A DNA stretch of 64,000 nt from JBBQKG01 sp038326655 (GCA_038326655.1 JBBQKG010000002.1:1-64000), one strand, 5' to 3'. Counted from the stretch's first letter, positions 23,401 through 31,730 are shown. Notes: generated by a model from the letters alone, not told the origin. Numbers and translations: made by a program.

Positions 23401-25394
23401 ACGTGGCCGACGATCGTCAGGGTCGGCGTCTTGGCCGGGTCGTATAGCGCGAACGGCACCGGGCCCTTCAGCCCGGCGAACGCCGGTGCGGGCGGCGGCT
23501 GGTCTCCGAACAGCTGCGCCTCGGGCGGGATCAGCCCCTGCTCGGCGTACGCGGAAGCGGCGTAGATGTCGGGGCGCCCGAAGCCAGCCCAGATGTTCCA
23601 GCCCAGGTGCGCGCCACCGCCCTGCTCGGGGTAGTACTCGCCGCCCGCCGATGTGGGGTCGCCGCTCGGATCCGGCGGATAGTTGTTCTGCGCGCTCGAT
23701 GCGTCGTCGTTGTGCACCCGCGTGGCCGTGTATGCCAGCAACTGCCGCACCTCGTTGGAGCTCAGCGCAGCCGGCGCGGTCTGCGGGTTGCAGCCGATCG
23801 CGCTGAGCGCGCCGGAGATGTCGGCGTGGCCGCCGCAGAGGCCGGCGCGGAAGCCGGCGCTGCGCACGATCGCACCCGCGGCCGCCAGATGCGGGGTGGC
23901 CGTCGAAGTGCCCGACTGGTGGAGGCCGTAGGCGGTGTCGGCGAGGTTCGTCCCGACCGTGTCGATCGGCGTCGCGAAGGTCTGGATGCCGCCGTAGTTG
24001 GCGTAGTTGACCTTCTGCAGGAAGGTGGTCTGGGCCTGGGCCGGGGCGCAGTTGATGGCGCCCGCGCTGCCGACGCTCTGGCAGGTCTGGATCGTCGGGT
24101 CGGCCAGCTCCGGGCCGAGCCCGCCCGCGCCGGCGACGGTGTCGAGGTTGGTCGGGTAGTTGTGGTGCGTCGAGTACTCGTTGGCGGTCGCCGCCGCCCA
24201 GAACACGCCCTTGGACGAGGCGTAGGTGGCGGCCGCGCGCAGCAGCTTCGAGTTGCCGACCGCGCCGAGCGAGGTGTTGATCACGTCGGCGCCGTGGTCG
24301 GCGGCGTACACGACACCCTGCGCCAGGTTCTCCGAGTGCACGACGTAGGTGTCGCCCACCTTCACCGCCATCAGCAGCGACCGCGGCGAGGCGCCCGCCA
24401 TCCCGACGCCGTTGTTGGCCTCCGCTGCGGCCAGTCCCGCGCGGCCGGTCCCGTGGCCGAAGTAGTCCATCGGGTCGGCGTTGTCGTCGTAGAAGTTCCA
24501 GCCGTGGATCGCGCCGGGGAAGCTCGGATCGGCGAGCAGCGGGTCATTGGTCGTGTCGACCATCTGGTTCTGCAGGTCCTGGTGGTAATAGTTCACGCCC
24601 GAGTCGAGGATCGCGATCACGGTGCCCTGGCCCTGCGCGCCCAGATTCCACGCACCCGTGTTGCAGGTTCCGCTGGACCGCGGCGCCTTAGGTGCGCCGG
24701 CCGTCACGGACGGGGCCTGGGACTGCGGCACGAAGCAGAAGTTGTTCCACTCCTCGGCGTAGTAGGGACCACTGGGCTCGTTGCAGAAGAGCGGGTCATT
24801 CGCCTGGCCTGTATCGAGGCCGCCGGCGCTGCCGGGCGTGCAGCTCGACGGCGGAGCGGCGCAGGAGCTGCCCGGCGTCGTGCACGGACTGGCCGGGAGC
24901 GCCGTGGCGGTGGCCGCGGCCGGGCCGGCGGAAGCAGTGCCCGTGTCGGAGGTCGTGGTGGTCTCGGACGACGACGCCGGAAGCGCGCTCATGTCCGGCG
25001 CCACGAGCGGGCCGAACGGCGTGCCGGCGAGCGAGGAGGCGGCTGGATCGCTGGAGTCGTAGGAGAGCGAGCTGTCGCGCTCCGCCCAGCGCACACCGGG
25101 CGTGCGCTCGAGACGGGCGACCGCGCCGCGCCCGGCGCCGTGTCCCTCTATCTCCCAGATGTTCCAGTCCTCGTGATCGCGGAAGACGGGCCGGCCGAGC
25201 TCGAGGCCGAGGCGATCGAGCCCGTGCCGCGCGGCTGCCGATGGCGCACCGCCGTGCGCGTCGAAGGCTGCCACAAGGTGGGAGGCACGGGTCGGCCGTG
25301 CCAAGGCGGCAGCGCACGGGACAAGGCACGCAAGCATGCCGGCGGCCGCCACGAGCAGCGTCACGGGGCCGCGCAAGCGAGTCCAGCTTCCCAC
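20439..25394 (-). CDS. Large secreted subtilisin-like (S8) peptidase with FG-GAP/VCBS-type repeats
   Basis: A protein of about 1,651 residues. A signal peptide (TLLVAAAGMLACLVPCAAALA) follows GTG 25394, chosen for the GGAGG site six bases before; GTG 25409 and longer forms are possible. The S8 catalytic triad is Asp264 (VIAILDSGVNY), His314 (FGHGTGRAG) and Ser497 (SGTSTATP). A Thr/Pro/Ser-rich, Cys-containing insert precedes the catalytic domain. After it come beta-rich domains and several FG-GAP/VCBS-like repeats (VGDIDGDKQPDVV, VGDINGDGNLDIVIG), probably a beta-propeller, then Ig-like segments. No sortase or anchor motif is visible at the end, so it is likely released. It is convergent with the alcohol dehydrogenase and divergent from the PAS-EAL gene. 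Confidence 0.88.
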   Translation of the reverse strand: MGSWTRLRGPVTLLVAAAGMLACLVPCAAALARPTRASHLVAAFDAHGGAPSAAARHGLDRLGLELGRPVFRDHEDWNIWEIEGHGAGRGAVARLERTPGVRWAERDSSLSYDSSDPAASSLAGTPFGPLVAPDMSALPASSSETTTTSDTGTASAGPAAATATALPASPCTTPGSSCAAPPSSCTPGSAGGLDTGQANDPLFCNEPSGPYYAEEWNNFCFVPQSQAPSVTAGAPKAPRSSGTCNTGAWNLGAQGQGTVIAILDSGVNYYHQDLQNQMVDTTNDPLLADPSFPGAIHGWNFYDDNADPMDYFGHGTGRAGLAAAEANNGVGMAGASPRSLLMAVKVGDTYVVHSENLAQGVVYAADHGADVINTSLGAVGNSKLLRAAATYASSKGVFWAAATANEYSTHHNYPTNLDTVAGAGGLGPELADPTIQTCQSVGSAGAINCAPAQAQTTFLQKVNYANYGGIQTFATPIDTVGTNLADTAYGLHQSGTSTATPHLAAAGAIVRSAGFRAGLCGGHADISGALSAIGCNPQTAPAALSSNEVRQLLAYTATRVHNDDASSAQNNYPPDPSGDPTSAGGEYYPEQGGGAHLGWNIWAGFGRPDIYAASAYAEQGLIPPEAQLFGDQPPPAPAFAGLKGPVPFALYDPAKTPTLTIVGHVAAPRLQAGQTFAWKVQVAPCLEPAEADFTDVPGGVGTTAHDGVLATWTLPTGTGATCTHQSTAGEHPFSFPGTYTVRVLSTVDKSGGFLNPTWTGANPTDTDQDPNQALPQTAPLFGQDRRVVYVRPSTAADHAGSPYYLGASGEGSPTLYDLEGRGELDAIEATSDGQVLALRPDGTPVPGWPVSTDTLSAPHNQQVNGTTPRGQIVGSVAVGDIDGDKQPDVVAASFKGGVYAWHRDGTRVAGFPAQVPPVSQYADPPQPSHPVNPSPPFGDQCTSKHPATSDQRYSDYGSIAAPVLANLEKRTDGKLDIVQAAANQCVYVVGPDGSVLGDVYPNDPTTNADSRPAKIADTPAVGDINGDGNLDIVIGTEEIQGSTGNTSGRMYAFDGFTLATTHTAAPLPGWPVSLPSLAAAGVPAVATGVISSPALFPSTAANGTLQTATGVFLAGSDAAHPAFTINANGSQGTILQTNTPGAGSNFTDSPFLWAVAQTAVGQLGSTSNAVVTGGLSTQLATDTAGPPGKKPRFQHSVGAFDPSTGAAVPTFPRQIEDWQFLSGPVIADVKGDGNHQVIEGSGGGFVHAFDPASPPVGPQNTLSTSLSRYADGAEPAGFPVFTGGYVTSTPTVGQLSRTGALAVATVTRDGFLFLTDTSGEPGANDQWWHFHHDERNTGLYGLDSRPPATLDDLSAQAGAGPGSATVTWTEVGDDWWVGQIPNGKVDLRWSTTPITDANFSAATQVAVPTTTSTGSQEQITVNGLPTTGQTIYFAERATDDSGNTGLIARTTLTTGYPRPKGATPLRASLATAYKPCTGPNRTHGAPLAFGSCNPPQQASDQLTVGTFDANGRDANSVGSVRYDVQPGDVQIAFSLTDVRKKTDLSDYTGQLQVDQTLRITDRTNGPSQNEPGTVQDAGFPVTAPCNATVSTTVGSTCTITTTANSITPGAVVAGNRAIWELGQVKVFDGGPDSLASTQPNTLFADQGVFVP

Positions 25395-25510
25395 CCTCTT
25401 CCTCCCCACAGGACCTCCGCGGCGCTTGTTGTGCCTGGCATCCCGCCTCCGGACTGTGCCGCACGAGCCCGGTGCGGAGCAGTATAGGCCTGAAACGTTC
25501 GTTCGTGCCC

Positions 25511-27280
25511 ATGAATGGGGCCGGCGCGTTTCGGCCGCTCGCCGAGTCGGGAGGGGCAAAAGTTGCGTTTTTTTCGATTGCGGCCGATAAAGCAGCCGTG
25601 GATCTTGGTCGCGACCGGCTCGGCCTCGAGACCAGAAATCTCGGCTTCGTCGCAAGGGTGGGCGCGGCGCTCTTTGCCGCGGGCGCAAGCCTTGCCGCCG
25701 CGCCGCTCGTCCTGCCGCACGCGTCCGCGCTCGACCGGACCGGAATTGCGGCGATCGCGCTGACCGCGTACGCGGTCGCGCTCGTCCTGCTGGTGTTCGC
25801 CGAGCGGTTCTCGGTCACCGGGATCCAGGTCGCCAACGCGCTCGCGATCGCGCTGGTCACGGGCCTCATCTACTTCAGCGGCGACCAGACCAGCTCCTAC
25901 GCGCTCCTGTACATCTGGTGCGGTCTCTACGCGTTCTACTTCCTGCCGACGAGGCGGGCCCTGGTCCAGGGCGGGCTGATCGCCGCGGGCTACGCGGCGG
26001 TGCCCTTCGGGGCCCACCAGATGTGGTGGCTCCTGGTGGTCGGCACCGTGTTCGTGATCGGCTGCCTGGTGATCTTCATGCAGCAGCGTCTCAGCGCGCT
26101 GGTCTGCGATCTGCAGGACGCGGCACGCGAGCGCGAGCTGCTCGGCCAGATCGTCCAGTCCTCGGACGACGCGATCCTGTCCAAGTCCCTCGACGGCACG
26201 ATCACGAGCTGGAATCCGGGCGCCGAGCGACTCTATGGCATCCCTGCGAGCGTCGCCTGCGGAACGAAGATCGCGGACCTGATCATGCCGCCGCACCTCG
26301 CTGGAGAAGAGCAGCTGCTGATCGACAGGATCAGAGCAGGCGAGAACCTCGACCACTGGGAGACCGAGCGGCTCCACCAGGACGGGCACCTGATCGAGGT
26401 GTCAATCACCGCATCGGCGATCACGGACGGGGGCGGAGCCGTCACGGGGATCTCGGTGATCGCCCACGACATCACGGAGAGCAGGAAGCGCGAGCGCGCG
26501 CTGCTGAAGAACGTCGAGGCCTACGGCTGGCTGCGGAGAGTCAGCGCGGCGCTGTCGGAGGACGGCTTCACCCTATACGGGCAGCCGATCGCCGACGTCG
26601 CCTCGGGCTCGATCGTCCGCGAGGAGATTCTGCTGCGGATGCACGGCGAGCGCGGGCACGGCGACGTCGTCGCGCCCGGCGCGTTCCTGCCGATCGCGGA
26701 GGAGTTCGACATGGTCTGCGACATCGATCGCTGGGTTCTCCGCACGGGAATTCCGCTGCTGGCCGACGACCGAGAGCTTGCGATCAACCTCTCCGCGCGC
26801 TCGATCGGAGACCCTTCGATCACGAAGCTGATCGAGAGCCTGCTCGACGATCACGGCGTCGACCCCGCCAGGCTGACGATCGAGATCACCGAGACGGCGC
26901 TGGTACGCGACATCGCTGCCGCCCGGGCCTTCGCCGAGCGGCTCGAGCGCCTCGGCTGCCCGCTTGCGCTGGACGACTTCGGCACCGGCTACGGCAGCTT
27001 CACCTATCTCAAGCACCTGCCGGTCCAGTATCTGAAGATCGACATGGACTTCATGCGGGACCTCGACCGAAGCGCGGCGGACCGCCAGGTGGTCAGCTCG
27101 ATCGTCGGCGTCGCCAAGGGATTCGGCATCAAGACGATCGCCGAGGGCGTCGAGGACGAGGCCACGTACCGCCTGCTCGGCAAGTTCGGGATCGACCTGG
27201 TCCAGGGCTACTTCATCGGGCGCCCGGGCCCGATCTTGGAGACGCCGGCCGTCCCCGAGGCGGCGCTGGCCCGCGCCTGA
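25511..27280 (+). CDS. Membrane PAS-EAL protein, c-di-GMP phosphodiesterase
   Basis: About 589 residues. The first 200 hold some six hydrophobic segments, then a PAS domain (QIVQSSDDAILSKSLDGTITSWNPGAERLYG) with a PAC-like end (VIAHDITESRKRE). The EAL domain follows: the signature Glu is in REEILLRM (EIL instead of EAL), and EITETAL, DDFGTGYGSF, LKIDMDFM, AEGVED and QGYFIGRP supply the other metal and catalytic residues. No GGDEF domain is present. With all key acids kept it should be an active phosphodiesterase that lowers c-di-GMP. ATG 25511 lacks a ribosome site; GTG 25598 is an alternative. It is divergent from the secreted protease. Confidence 0.88.
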   Translation: MNGAGAFRPLAESGGAKVAFFSIAADKAAVDLGRDRLGLETRNLGFVARVGAALFAAGASLAAAPLVLPHASALDRTGIAAIALTAYAVALVLLVFAERFSVTGIQVANALAIALVTGLIYFSGDQTSSYALLYIWCGLYAFYFLPTRRALVQGGLIAAGYAAVPFGAHQMWWLLVVGTVFVIGCLVIFMQQRLSALVCDLQDAARERELLGQIVQSSDDAILSKSLDGTITSWNPGAERLYGIPASVACGTKIADLIMPPHLAGEEQLLIDRIRAGENLDHWETERLHQDGHLIEVSITASAITDGGGAVTGISVIAHDITESRKRERALLKNVEAYGWLRRVSAALSEDGFTLYGQPIADVASGSIVREEILLRMHGERGHGDVVAPGAFLPIAEEFDMVCDIDRWVLRTGIPLLADDRELAINLSARSIGDPSITKLIESLLDDHGVDPARLTIEITETALVRDIAAARAFAERLERLGCPLALDDFGTGYGSFTYLKHLPVQYLKIDMDFMRDLDRSAADRQVVSSIVGVAKGFGIKTIAEGVEDEATYRLLGKFGIDLVQGYFIGRPGPILETPAVPEAALARA

Positions 27281-27322
27281 CGTTAGGTTTCGCGCCTGGA
27301 CGAGGAGGCTACAACCGAGGCC

Positions 27323-27601
27323 ATGGCGGACCGGCAGACGGTGACGATGCTGATGCTGCACTCCGGCACTCCGCGTGACCAGGAGGCGCGGCAGCGGCTT
27401 GCCGCCGCGCTGCCGAACGACGAGGTGCGCGAGCCGGACGAGGTCGGGGTGTTCGACGTGGTGGTCGAGGCGGACGACCTCGAGCTGGCACTGAGGCGTG
27501 TCTGGGACGCGGTCGCCGCCTCGGGCACGGACGACCACATCGTCTTCCTCGAGCATCCGGATCTGCCCGAGCACTGGCGTCACCGCACCGGCACCGCCTA
27601 G
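27323..27601 (+). CDS. Hypothetical protein, 92 residues
   Basis: A small acidic soluble protein 42 bp after the PAS-EAL gene. It has alternating strands and helices (TVTMLMLHSGTP, VFDVVVEADDLELALRRVWDAV, DHIVFLEHPDLPEHW), resembling a small ferredoxin-like alpha/beta fold. Codon usage agrees with neighbouring genes. No known family is recognised. It might be co-transcribed with the PAS-EAL gene, but nothing in the sequence shows a shared role. Confidence 0.6.
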   Translation: MADRQTVTMLMLHSGTPRDQEARQRLAAALPNDEVREPDEVGVFDVVVEADDLELALRRVWDAVAASGTDDHIVFLEHPDLPEHWRHRTGTA

Positions 27602-27617
27602 GCGCCTTCAGCTTTCC

Positions 27618-28013
27618 CTACGCGGCCGCGAGCAGTGCCGTGCCGAACAGGGCGAGCACGTGGAGACTCTGGTCCACGGACATGAACAGGGCGCTGTGGA
27701 CGTCGGTGTCGGTGCGCTTCACGTGCAAGAGGTAGGCCGAGACCGGCCGTCCGTCGTCCTGGATCAGATGCGGGATCGCGATCAGCCAGCCAAGCGCCAC
27801 GGCCGTGGCGGCGCTGCGCTGGCCGCCGATCCAGACCAGCGCCGGGACGAACGCGACCGTGTACATCGCAACGTGGCCGACGAGTGCCCGGCGCGCGACC
27901 GGGTCCGCGCCGAGGCCGCCACGCTTGTTGATCGCCTGCCACTCCGTCTGGAGCAGGTAGTCGCCGACCAGATGGCAGACGACGAAGACCGCGAAGACCT
28001 CCACCCATGACAC
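27618..28013 (-). CDS. DUF3307 family membrane protein
   Basis: A 131-residue protein with the DUF3307 hallmark VCHLVGDYLLQTEWQA at the N-terminus and three to four hydrophobic segments. The HLxGDYLLQ motif and IPHLIQDD later in the chain supply conserved His and Asp residues within membrane helices, which hints at metal or substrate binding. ATG 28013 lies nine bases after the stop of the crotonase gene, so they probably share a transcript. The family has no established function. Confidence 0.75.
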   Translation of the reverse strand: MSWVEVFAVFVVCHLVGDYLLQTEWQAINKRGGLGADPVARRALVGHVAMYTVAFVPALVWIGGQRSAATAVALGWLIAIPHLIQDDGRPVSAYLLHVKRTDTDVHSALFMSVDQSLHVLALFGTALLAAA

Positions 28014-28022
28014 GGGACGACG

Positions 28023-28711
28023 CTACCCGACCGGGTGCTCGAGCATCGGGTCGTGGCGCACGAGCGACTCCATCTCGGCCAGCTGCGCGCCCCGCACCTG
28101 GCCCTTGACCCGCGCATAGGCCTCGAAGCTGCCGAGCTGGGCCGCCAGCGCAGCGGCCCGCGGCACCAGCTCCTCGGCTTCGAACAGCTCGTCCACGACG
28201 CCGAGCGCGAGTGCTTCCTCGGGCCCGAACGTGCGGCCGGTCAGGCAGAGGTTGTTGAAGACGGGCGGCGCAAGGCGCGCCCGCACCGCGGCAAGCGCGG
28301 CCGCGGGGAACGGCACGCCGGCGGCAACCTCGTTCAAGCCGATCGTGCAGGGCGCGCGCGTGGCGACCAGCAGGTCGCATGCGAGCGGGATCACCAGGCC
28401 CCCGCCGAGCGCGTGGCCGTTGACCGCTGCCACGACCACCCGAACACGGTGGTGACGAGCCCGTTGATCGCCGCAACCCCTGCACGCTGCTCCTCGGCGG
28501 ATGCGACCGCCGCAAGCTTCGTGTCGATGCCGGCCGAGAAGCACCGTCCCGCGCCGGTCAACACGATCCCGGGCGTCCCCGCCTCCTGCTCGCGCTCGAA
28601 TGCGGCCTGGAGGTCGGCCAGGATGCCGCTCCACAGTGCGTTGACCGGTGGGCGCGACAGCCGCAGGATCGCGACTCCCCCGGCTCCCTCCTCGCGCTCG
28701 ACCTCGCTCAT
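28023..28711 (-). pseudogene. Enoyl-CoA hydratase family protein, one frameshift
   Basis: The 5' part (ATG 28711) encodes a crotonase start with PPVNAL and the first oxyanion segment CFSAGIDTKL. At about 28439-28442 one base is missing, after VTTVF. The next frame continues as VVVAAVNGHALGGGLVIPLACD, the second oxyanion segment, and ends with a normal helical tail. Joined length is about 230 residues. No family Glu pair for hydration is clear in VAAGVPFP, so it may be an isomerase or another crotonase member. The reading frame is otherwise clean, again consistent with a one-base assembly error. Confidence 0.75.
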
Positions 28712-29033
28712 CGCGCGCACTCTAGTCAGGCTCGGACCGGTACGGCCGGGCCGCGGGCGTGGCACTATCGGGGACGGACAGCAGAGGGCGCGGCGACTCG
28801 CATGGAAACGGCACGCCGCGAGAGGGGTCCACCGCCCGGCGTGCTCGCGCTCCCGGGCAGAGCGCCGAGAGACCCGCGCTCGGCGGCAACGGCCGGCTCC
28901 GGAGGAGCGGGTCGATGTCGCCAGCCGCCGCCCAGCGGTTCCACGGCGGCGAGCAGCAGGCTACGATCCCCCGCTCGTCACCTTCTGACCGTGCTGCGCT
29001 TCGATCACAACCCGACGTCCCGGAGGCCGCGCG
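28712..29033. other. Intergenic region of about 320 bp
   Basis: Between the divergent crotonase and spermidine-synthase-like genes no convincing gene is seen. An open frame covers it on the plus strand, but its composition (Arg/Ser/Gly-rich, no motif) is that of a GC-rich shadow. Promoters for both neighbours must lie here; no clear -35/-10 pair was found. Confidence 0.5.
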
Positions 29034-30626
29034 CTGGCCACTAAGCGCCCTCGACCTTCGGGCGGCAAGCCGAAGCACCCGGCGGTCGCTGCCCGGAAAG
29101 TCGATCCGGACCTCCGGCCGCTGGCCTACCCGGGCACCTTCGCCTTCATCGGCAGCGGCTGCCTGCTGGTGCTGGAGCTGGTCGCCGCGCGCATCCTCGC
29201 GCCGGTGATCGGCGTTTCGCTCTACACGTGGACGTCGGTGATCGGCGTCGTGCTGGCTGGGATCAGCCTGGGGAACTTCATCGGCGGCCGGCTCGCGGAC
29301 GCGCGGCCCGGGCGCCGGACGCTCGCCTACCAGTACCTGGCGAGCGCAGGCGCATGCGCGATCGTGCTGATCCTGTCGCGGCTGCTCGAGCACGTGACCG
29401 CGCCGGCGAGCTGGCCGGCCCAGCTGCAGGTGCTCTGGCTCGCGGCGCTGCTCTTCTTCCTGCCCGCGGTGCTGCTCGGCACGATCACGCCGATGATCGT
29501 GAAACTCTCGCTGAACTCGCTCGACGAGACCGGCCGGGTGGTCGGGCGGATCCAGGCGGCGGCGTCGCTGGGCAGCATCGTCGGGGTGTTCCTGACCGGC
29601 TTCGTGCTGATCTCGGTGTTCGGGACCCGTGCGGTCCTCGCGGACGTGACGGTGGTGCTGCTGGGGCTCGCGATCGCGACCAACGTGCCCTGGTCGGCGC
29701 CGAATCAGGTCGCCGCGCGCGCGGCCACGACCGTGGGCGCGGCGGCGCTGTTCATCACGTTCGGGGTGTCCGTGCTCACGCTCACCTACAACGACCCGTG
29801 CTACCGGGAGAGCAACTACTACTGCATCAAGGTCTTCTCGGACGACACCGGGAAGTACCGGCAGCTCTCGCTCGATCTGCTGATCCACGGCATCGTGTCG
29901 GTCAAGGACCCGACGCAGCTGGTCTATCCGTACGAGCGGCTCTACGGCCAGGTCGTGGACGCGAAGTACGGGCGCAACCGAGCCCTGCGCGCATTCACGA
30001 TCGGGGGCGGCACCTACACGTTCCCGCGGTATCTCGAGCGCTACCACCACGGCAGCACGCTGGTCGCCGAGATCGACCCCGAGGTGACCGAGACCGCGCG
30101 GGAGGAGCTGCTGCTTCGCGACACGCCCGCGATCCAGATCGTCCACGGCGACGCGCGGCCGGTGCTGCGCGACCGCCCGAAGAACGACCTCTACGATCTC
30201 GTGCTCGGCGATGCGTTCGGTGACATCGCGGTCCCGTACCACCTCGTCACGCGGGAGTTCAACGAGGTCGTCAAGCAGCACCTCGCGCCCGGCGGCATCT
30301 ACCTCGTGAACATCGTCGACGGCGTCCACTACGACTTCCTGCGCTCTTACATGAAGACACTGGCGCAGACCTTCCCGCAGGTCCGCCTGATGGCCGCGCC
30401 CGGAGTGACCGCGAGCGGGGAGCAGGACACGTTCGTGGTGGTCGCATCGCAGCAGCCGGTGCCGCAAACGGCCAACATGGTCCCGGCCGCGCAGGTCGCA
30501 GCCTTGCTGAAAGCGCACCACGCGACCATCCTCACGGACGAGCACGCGCCGGTCGACCAGCTGCTCGCGCCTGTGTTCAGGCAGCGGCTGAAGACACACG
30601 CCAAAGCGGCGGGCGCGGGGGCCTGA
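29034..30626 (+). CDS. Membrane-fused spermidine-synthase-like protein
   Basis: About 530 residues: an N-terminal membrane domain with seven or so helices (CLLVLELVAARILAPVIG, ITPMIVKLSL, VGRIQAAASLGSIVG), then a spermidine-synthase-type Rossmann domain (FTIGGGTYTFPRYL, VAEIDPEVTE, IVHGDARPVL, LGDAFGDIAVPYHL). Such fusions are common in bacteria but their reaction is seldom shown. The GTG at 29169 would cut off the first helix. A CTG at 29034, seven bases after GGAGG, gives MATKRPRPSGGKP and restores the full membrane domain, so CTG is preferred. The next gene repeats only its membrane half. Confidence 0.8.
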   Translation: MATKRPRPSGGKPKHPAVAARKVDPDLRPLAYPGTFAFIGSGCLLVLELVAARILAPVIGVSLYTWTSVIGVVLAGISLGNFIGGRLADARPGRRTLAYQYLASAGACAIVLILSRLLEHVTAPASWPAQLQVLWLAALLFFLPAVLLGTITPMIVKLSLNSLDETGRVVGRIQAAASLGSIVGVFLTGFVLISVFGTRAVLADVTVVLLGLAIATNVPWSAPNQVAARAATTVGAAALFITFGVSVLTLTYNDPCYRESNYYCIKVFSDDTGKYRQLSLDLLIHGIVSVKDPTQLVYPYERLYGQVVDAKYGRNRALRAFTIGGGTYTFPRYLERYHHGSTLVAEIDPEVTETAREELLLRDTPAIQIVHGDARPVLRDRPKNDLYDLVLGDAFGDIAVPYHLVTREFNEVVKQHLAPGGIYLVNIVDGVHYDFLRSYMKTLAQTFPQVRLMAAPGVTASGEQDTFVVVASQQPVPQTANMVPAAQVAALLKAHHATILTDEHAPVDQLLAPVFRQRLKTHAKAAGAGA

Positions 30627-30633
30627 GCGGCGA

Positions 30634-31308
30634 ATGCGCACGCCTGCCTGGTTGATCGTTCCCTTCGGCCCGCCGGATCCGCGCGACGAACGCCCGCTGC
30701 GCCTGCCCGGCGTGTTCGCGTTTCTCGGGAACGGCTGCCTGCTCGTGCTCGAGCTGGTCGCGGGACGAATCCTTGCGCCCGAGGTCGGAGTCTCGCTCGA
30801 CACGTGGACCGCCGTGATCGGCGTCGTGCTCGCCGGCCTGGTGCTCGGCAACTGGCTCGGCGGCATCCTCGCCGACCGCCGGCCCGGCCGTTCGGTGCTC
30901 TCGCTGCTGTTCTTGCTGAGCGCCGCCGCGTCGGCGCTCGTGCTCGCGTTCGACAGCGACCTGGAGGCGGTCGCGGCCCCGTTCAGCTGGCCCACGATCG
31001 TCCAGGTGACCTGGCTGACGACCGTGGTGTTTTTCCTGCCGTCGGTCCTGATCGGCACGATCACGCCGATGATCATCAAGCTGTCGCTGAGCTCGCTCGA
31101 CGTGGCGGGGCGCGTGGTCGGCCGGATCAGGGCGGCGGCCGAGCTGGGCGCGATCGCCGGCGTGTTCCTCACGGGTTTCGTCCTGATCGAGGCGTTCGGG
31201 ACACGCTCGATCATCGCCTCCGTGGCGATCGTGCTCGCGCTCTTGGGGGTGCTGAGCAACCCGGTCTGGACGCTCGTCTGGAGCCGGGTGCGGCGCGCCG
31301 AGGCCTGA
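30634..31308 (+). CDS. Stand-alone membrane domain of the spermidine-synthase-like family
   Basis: A 224-residue protein whose sequence closely follows the membrane half of the preceding gene (GNGCLLVLELVAGRILAPEVGVSLDTWTAVIGVVLAG, IGTITPMIIKLSLSSLD, AGVFLTGFVLIEAFGTR) and ends right after the last helix. The catalytic Rossmann domain is absent and no frame downstream encodes it, so it is a natural short form rather than a frameshift. It starts eight bases after its partner and likely forms a complex with it, or acts as a separate transporter-like subunit. This pairing is inferred from order and similarity. Confidence 0.8.
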   Translation: MRTPAWLIVPFGPPDPRDERPLRLPGVFAFLGNGCLLVLELVAGRILAPEVGVSLDTWTAVIGVVLAGLVLGNWLGGILADRRPGRSVLSLLFLLSAAASALVLAFDSDLEAVAAPFSWPTIVQVTWLTTVVFFLPSVLIGTITPMIIKLSLSSLDVAGRVVGRIRAAAELGAIAGVFLTGFVLIEAFGTRSIIASVAIVLALLGVLSNPVWTLVWSRVRRAEA

Positions 31309-31319
31309 TCGGCCGGCGC

Positions 31320-31730
31320 TCAGGCGCCCGGCAGCGACGAGCCCGCGAGCACCAGGAACCAGAACAGGAACGAGACGATCGCCGACACGGCGGTCGTGAC
31401 CAGGATGAAGTCGAGCATCGTGACCTCGGGCCGCGCGTCTTCCTCGCCGCGCAGGCTGCGCAGCCACGGCAGGCGCACACGCACCGTGGACTCGTGGCCG
31501 GTGACCGCCTGGTAGCGGCGGTTGAGGCGCCCGAGGCCGAGCGACACGATCACGGTCGAGACGAGAATGCCGAACGCGACCAGCATGTAAGGCCCCATGC
31601 GGCCCTGCTGGGAGCCCGTCGTGTGGGAGCCGATCCACAGCCAGATCACCGGGTTCCCCAGCCACAGCATCAGTCCGCCGAGTGCCATCAGCGCGATCAA
31701 TCCCGCCTGCTGGAACGTCTTCCTCGTCAT
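31320..31730 (-). CDS. Hypothetical membrane protein
   Basis: A 136-residue protein with two helices near the start (GLIALMALGGLMLWLGNPVIWLWIG and MLVAFGILVSTVIVSLGLG), a basic cytoplasmic loop of about 45 residues, and a final helix (LVTTAVSAIVSFLFWFLVLA). It is convergent with the spermidine-synthase-type genes and divergent from the zinc-ribbon gene. No family is recognised. Codon use and membrane topology support a real gene. Confidence 0.68.
   Translation of the reverse strand: MTRKTFQQAGLIALMALGGLMLWLGNPVIWLWIGSHTTGSQQGRMGPYMLVAFGILVSTVIVSLGLGRLNRRYQAVTGHESTVRVRLPWLRSLRGEEDARPEVTMLDFILVTTAVSAIVSFLFWFLVLAGSSLPGA

Noticed and set aside
20946..23447. Open frame of 833 codons on the plus strand opposite the subtilase gene
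   Set aside because: It is Arg/Gly/Val-rich without motifs and lies fully opposite a gene with a catalytic triad and repeats; it is a GC-driven shadow.
28759..29208. Plus-strand open frame between the crotonase and spermidine-synthase-like genes
   Set aside because: Composition is Arg/Ser/Ala-rich with no motif and it overlaps the well-supported start of the membrane protein in another frame.
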